From: WLMZ01 sp963732585
GTDB taxonomy: Bacteria > Actinomycetota > Acidimicrobiia > Acidimicrobiales > Ilumatobacteraceae
Direction of reading: 5' to 3'
Assembly (NCBI GenBank): GCA_963732585.1
Contig: CAVSZY010000005.1
Location: 372,001-436,000 of the forward strand
DNA: 64,000 nucleotides
A program made the translations under genes and the position numbers. This document shows, in pieces, positions 60,123 through 64,000 of the stretch. The stretch's first letter is position 1. The number at the start of each line of letters is the position of its first letter. Below the pieces are notes generated by a model. That model made no database searches, was not told where the DNA came from, and saw only the letters and a program-made list of their open reading frames with translations.

Positions 60123-62087
60123 ATGGCGTCCTCGGAAAATCGATCCTGCTGTTCGGCCTCGTCGGGGCCACCTTCGGGGTGTTGGCCACGGTCTATGGCA
60201 TCCGTGTCGGTGACCGTCGGCTGTTGCGCAGCTCGCTGCGCTACGCCTAGCTCGTGTTGTTCAGCGCCGGTCGGCGCGTTTGCGATCATGGAACGAGCGC
60301 TGATCCAACGCGACTTCAGCCTCAAATATGTGCAGCAGGTTGGCTCGGCGGACACGCCATTCCTGTACAACATCGCCGCAATCTGGAGCGCGCTGGAGGG
60401 CAGCATTCATGCTGTGGCTGTTGGTCCTCGTCGGTTTCACGGTGGCCATCGCCCACCGCTTCCGCAAACGGCTCGAAGATCCGCTGGTGGCTTGGGCGCT
60501 GGTGGTCATGTTCGTCGTCTGCATGTTCTTCTTCTTGCTGACCCTCGGTCCGGCCGACGCGTTCCAGCTCGGTGCCTTCGGCGTCGACGAGGGTCGCGGC
60601 CCCAATCCGCTGCTGCAGAATCACATCCTGGTGCTCTTCCACCCGCCGATTCTGTACCTCGGCTACGTCGGCATGACCGTGCCGTTCGCCTTCGCCATCG
60701 CAGCCTTGATCACCGGGCGCGTCGGTGAACGGTGGCTGAGCGAGACCCGCCGTTACGCCTTGTTTGCTTGGGGGTTTCTGACCCTTGGCATTGTGCTCGG
60801 TGGCTGGTGGAGCTACGAAGTCCTCGGCTGGAGCGGCGTGTGGGGCTGGGACCCGGTGGAAAACGCCAGCCTGCTGCCATGGCTCACCGGCACTGCCTAC
60901 ATTCACTCCGTGCTCGTCCAGGAACGGCGCGGCATGCTGCGCGTGTGGAACCTGACCGCTGCTGGTCGCCACCTTCGCGCTGACAATCCTGGGCACCTTC
61001 CTGACCCGCTCCGGGGTAATCAACAGCGTGCACGCCTTCAGTAACGGCTGCGATCGGGCCGTATCTGTTGGCCTTCTTCGGCCTGATCATGGTGGTCTCG
61101 TTGGCGCTGATCGCCTGGCGTGGCGACCGATTCCGCTCGCCAGGAGCGATCGACTCGCCGATCTCGCGCGAGGGCGCCTTCCTGGCCAACAACGTGTTGT
61201 TCACCGTGTTTGCCTTCGTCGTGTTGCTCGGCACGGTGTTCCCGCTGATCGTCGAGGCGGTTCAGGACCGCCAGATCAAGGTCGGCGCCCCGTACTTCGA
61301 GCGGCTGTCCGTGCCATTCGGAATCGTGTTGCTGTTCTTGATGTCGATCGCCCCGGTGCTGCCGTGGCGCAAGGCGGGTGCCGAGCTGCTGCGCGAGCGC
61401 CTGTTCTGGCCAGCCTGGGGCGGCGGCGTTGGCCGTCGTCATCGCCGTGATCGTCGGGGCCACAGGCTTCGCTCCATTGTTGGCCTTCGGCCTCGGCGGC
61501 TTTGCCAGCGGCGCAGCGATGCGCCAAGTTGACGCTGGCCACTCGGCGCCAAGGGTTGGCGCGGCCTCGTCGGGCGGGCCAACGGCGGCATGATCGTGCA
61601 CCTCGGGGTGATCATCATCGCTGTGGCGATCGTCGCCTCGAACAGCTACACCCACTCCAGCCGTTTCGTGCTCGAACAGGGCAAACCGATCAGCTATCGC
61701 GGCCACACGTTCGAGCTGTTGGAGATGGTCAAATCGTTGAAACGGCGCGCAGCTTCGGGGTCAGGGCCGAGATCCGAGTTGACGGCGGCAAGGCTTACGC
61801 GCCGGCGATCACCAACTACATCGACTTTCGGTCAGAACATGCCGACCCCGTCGGTGCGCAGCGGGCTGACCAACGACATCTATCTGACCCTCGAACCGGG
61901 TGCCAACGTCGGCGACAGCACCGCGGCGGTGAAGATCTTCATCAAGCCGCTGATCGTCTGGCTGTGGTTCGGCTCGGCGCTGATGGGCCTTGGCACCGTG
62001 CTCGCCGCGTTCCCCGGCAAACGCCGCCGTATGCCCACCGATCCGACCTCGGCGCCGATCCCGAATCTCGAGGTCAGCGGTGTCTGA
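60104..62087 (+). CDS. ccmF: Cytochrome c heme lyase CcmF (frameshifted)
   Basis: The reconstructed protein of about 660 residues is the large Ccm membrane synthetase that attaches heme to apocytochrome c. Family segments are VGAFAIMERALIQRDFSLKY, NIAAIWSALEGS, NPLLQNHILVLFHPPILYLG, the WWD domain GGWWSYEVLGWSGVWGWDPV followed by ENASLLPW, and FIKPLIVWLWFGSALMGLG. Frames break near 60250, 60410, 60965, 61045, 61420, 61560, 61735 and 61830. The start ATG 60104 lies within ccmE. Confidence 0.9.
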
Positions 62088-62670
62088 AGCGCTCGATACG
62101 GACACGCCGCCGTCGACGCGACGCATCGCCCCGGCCGTGGTCACCATCGTTGCCGTGGTCGCCGCCGGGCTGCTGTGGCTGTTGATCAACGCCCCGACGG
62201 GCGAGACGCCCAACGCCGACTCAGCTCTCATCGGGCGCCCGGCACCGAGCGTCGTGACCACGACGATGGCGGGTGAGCCGTTCGACCTCAGCCGCCGCAA
62301 GGGCAGTTGGGTGATGCTCAACTTCTTCCAGTCGAGCTGCGTTCCCTGCGTCGAAGAACATCCCCAACTGGTCGAGTTCAACGCCCAACAGCAGGCGCTC
62401 GACGGTGATGGCGTCGAGTTCTATTCGGTGATCTGGAACGACCCGCGCGAGGACGTCGAAGCCTTCTTTGCCGACAACGGGGGCGGATGGCCGGTGCTTC
62501 ACGACGATGACGCCTCGATCGCCGTTGCCTTTGGAGTCGCCAAGGTGCCGGAAACCTGGCTGGTCAATCCCAACGGATTTGTCGTGCGTCGCCTCATTGG
62601 GGCAACGACCGCCGAGCAACTCAGCGCGATGGTCGATATCGAGCGGCAGCGATATCTCGGCGGCCAATGA
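62080..62670 (+). CDS. ccmG: Thioredoxin-like protein CcmG/TlpA
   Basis: The 196-residue membrane-anchored thioredoxin has one helix (APAVVTIVAVVAAGLLWLL), then FDLSRRKGSWVMLNFFQSSC followed by VPC, giving active-site CVPC, and KVPETWLVNPNG with the cis-Pro. It reduces the CxxCH cysteines before heme attachment. The GTG start (62080) overlaps ccmF by 8 nt. Confidence 0.88.
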   Translation: MSEALDTDTPPSTRRIAPAVVTIVAVVAAGLLWLLINAPTGETPNADSALIGRPAPSVVTTTMAGEPFDLSRRKGSWVMLNFFQSSCVPCVEEHPQLVEFNAQQQALDGDGVEFYSVIWNDPREDVEAFFADNGGGWPVLHDDDASIAVAFGVAKVPETWLVNPNGFVVRRLIGATTAEQLSAMVDIERQRYLGGQ

Positions 62671-63162
62671 GCAACGATTCGAGAAGCGAACTCAACAGGC
62701 GCCTCAAAGGCTGGCCGGGCTGGTGCGCCCTGCTTGTCGTCGTCATCGTCGCCCTGGCCATCGGCACCAACCGTGGCAGCGGGCCATTGACCCACGACGA
62801 TCGCGCCGATCGCCTGGCCAAATTGTTGGCTTGCCCAACCTGTGATGGCGAGAGTGTTTTCGAGTCGCAGCGCCGACGCCGCCGACGACCTGCGTCAACA
62901 GATCCGCAAGCTGATTGAGGCGGGGGAGAGCGACGACGCCATCGTCGACTACCTGGTCTCGCGCAACGCCCAGATCCTGCTGGTGCCAAAGGCCACCGGT
63001 TTCGACGCCTTGGTGTGGTTCGTGCCAACCATCGTTTTCGCCTGCGCGGTCGGCGGTTTGGCACTGACGTTTCGCCGCTGGTCGTCTCGTCGCGATCCGC
63101 CGCCGAGCGATGACGATCGCGCTCTGGTCGCCGCGGCCCTGGAGGATGAAGCCGCGCAATGA
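62667..63162 (+). CDS. ccmH: Cytochrome c biogenesis protein CcmH (frameshifted)
   Basis: An N-terminal helix (WCALLVVVIVALAIG), then LAKLLACPTCDGESVFES with the redox pair CPTC, and, after a frame break near 62865, SADAADDLRQQIRKLIEAGE, DYLVSRNAQILLVPKATG and a second helix. CcmH presents reduced apocytochrome to CcmF. It overlaps ccmG and the next gene by 4 nt each. Confidence 0.85.
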
Positions 63163-63890
63163 ACCCGGATCGCCTTGCCGAATTAGAGGAGGAGCGCCGC
63201 TTCCTGCTGCGCTCGCTGTCCGATCTGGAGCGCGAGCGCCAGGCCGGTGATGTCGAAGAACACGACTATCAGACGTTGCGCGACGGCTACACCTCACGAG
63301 CCGCGACGGTGCTGCGGGCAATCGAAGGTGGCCACGCCGCTCTGCCAGCGAAGCCGCAGCGCAAGCGCACCCGATTGGCGGTGACAGCGCTGGCCATCGT
63401 CGCCTTCGGCGCCTTGGCGGGGTGGCTTCTGGCGCGATCGTCGGGCCAACGCCTCATCGGTGACTCGATGACCGGCGACCTGTCGCCCGATCGCATCACG
63501 ACCCTGCTCGCTGAGGCGCGGACCAACCTCGGCAGCGATCCTGCGGTGGCCAGCAATCGATACCTGGAGGTGTTGCAGATCGATCCCGACAACGCCGAGG
63601 CGCAGACCTACACCGGTTGGTTGCTGGCCCTGTCGACGCAAGGCGCTGACGATGCCGCCAACCTGGCGGTCGCCAAGGAGTATCTCACCAAGGCGATCGC
63701 CGACGACCCGAACTACCCCGACCCCCACTGCTTCCTGGCGGTGATCGCCGCCCGCTTCGAGGTGGATCAAGCTGCGGCTGTAGCTCCGGCCCAGGCCTGC
63801 CTCGACAACGATCCACCGACCGAGATGCGCAGCATGATCGCCGCGTTGGTCACCCCGACGGGCGACAGCGTGCCAGCCACCAGCGGTTGA
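63159..63890 (+). CDS. CcmI/CycH-like TPR protein
   Basis: The 243-residue protein has a coiled N-terminus (RLAELEEERRFLLRSLSDLE), a membrane helix (LAVTALAIVAFGALAGWLLA) and a C-terminal TPR part with ASNRYLEVLQIDPDNAEAQT and AKEYLTKAIADDPNYPDPHC. This fits CcmI, the apocytochrome chaperone at the end of ccm operons, though shorter. It ends the operon. Confidence 0.75.
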   Translation: MNPDRLAELEEERRFLLRSLSDLERERQAGDVEEHDYQTLRDGYTSRAATVLRAIEGGHAALPAKPQRKRTRLAVTALAIVAFGALAGWLLARSSGQRLIGDSMTGDLSPDRITTLLAEARTNLGSDPAVASNRYLEVLQIDPDNAEAQTYTGWLLALSTQGADDAANLAVAKEYLTKAIADDPNYPDPHCFLAVIAARFEVDQAAAVAPAQACLDNDPPTEMRSMIAALVTPTGDSVPATSG

Positions 63891-63925
63891 CGCCACGCCC
63901 CTATCGGCGACGTCGTTTCGGCCGG

Positions 63926-64000
63926 TTAGCGAATGTCTGGCGGCGGCCAGGCGGTGGCGGCGGTGAACTCCCCGGTGCCGCTGCGCTCAAGCACCCACAC
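63926..64000 (-). CDS. Partial gene at window edge
   Basis: A minus-strand frame with stop TAA (complement of 63926-63928) runs off the end of the window and encodes a C-terminus VWVLERSGTGEFTAATAWPP. Too short to identify. It converges on the ccm operon with 35 nt between. Confidence 0.35.
   Translation of the reverse strand: MWVLERSGTGEFTAATAWPPPDIR

Overview
The window is about 64 kb of high-GC DNA from an actinomycete, most likely class Acidimicrobiia (Ilumatobacter/Microthrix-like). The evidence is two WhiB regulators, a b558-type succinate dehydrogenase, a class E sortase, a mycofactocin locus, SenX3/RegX3-type phosphate signalling, the HERTWRHPSELG-type cytoplasmic leader on a PDZ protein, and a Ccm (System I) cytochrome c maturation operon. 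I see no rRNA, tRNA, CRISPR array, transposase or phage gene. It reads as ordinary chromosome with a few local duplications.

Layout. 0-6.2 kb: proton-pumping pyrophosphatase (hppA, minus) divergent from sdhCAB. 6.2-14.5 kb: GH2 glycosidase, an OmpA-domain membrane protein, and an AAA+ ATPase/VWA pair separated by a degenerate GH1-like gene and a class III nucleotidyl cyclase on the other strand. 14.8-16.3 kb: whiB, tatA, whiB2-like and a small orphan. 16.3-22.0 kb: phosphate block ppk, pstB, phoU, senX3, regX3, with a PHO-box-like repeat before pstB. 22-27.3 kb: MFS transporter and three neighbouring proteins that each lack their family's catalytic residues. 27.4-30.5 kb: moaE, a small membrane protein, mreB, RNB-type RNase. 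30.5-36.1 kb: two paralogous sugar-dehydrogenase-like beta-propellers, one carrying three near-identical N-terminal repeats, plus a decayed third copy; then a TesB-type thioesterase. 36-39 kb: methyltransferase and CIRCE-controlled groES-groEL. 39-46.3 kb: secreted and membrane proteins (lipoprotein, trypsin-like protease, phospholipase A2), NUDIX CoA pyrophosphatase, guaA, NlpC/P60 hydrolase, trmL. 46.3-50.3 kb: mycofactocin genes mftA-mftB-mftC, then plsY and an OYE/FadH-type oxidoreductase. 50.5-57.3 kb: Lhr helicase, TetR regulator, sortase. 57.4-63.9 kb: ccmABCDEFGH and a CcmI-like TPR protein.

Several core genes (hppA, sdhC, sdhA, tesB, lhr, ccmC-F, ccmH) are broken by 1-2 nt shifts, mostly apparent insertions and some in homopolymers. 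They cluster at 0-4.2 kb and 58.9-62.9 kb, while 5.4-35 kb is essentially clean. I read these as sequence or assembly errors, not biological decay, and give the reconstructed gene extents.

The observations most worth following are: the tandemly triplicated, Thr-linked unknown domain fused to a beta-propeller, with a remnant copy next door; a reduced mycofactocin locus interleaved with plsY; two matching 16-bp palindromes (GTTACC-N4-RGTAAC) before a TetR gene and a secreted protease; the run of three adjacent pseudoenzyme-like proteins; and a 24-bp tandem duplication that separates two convergent stop codons.
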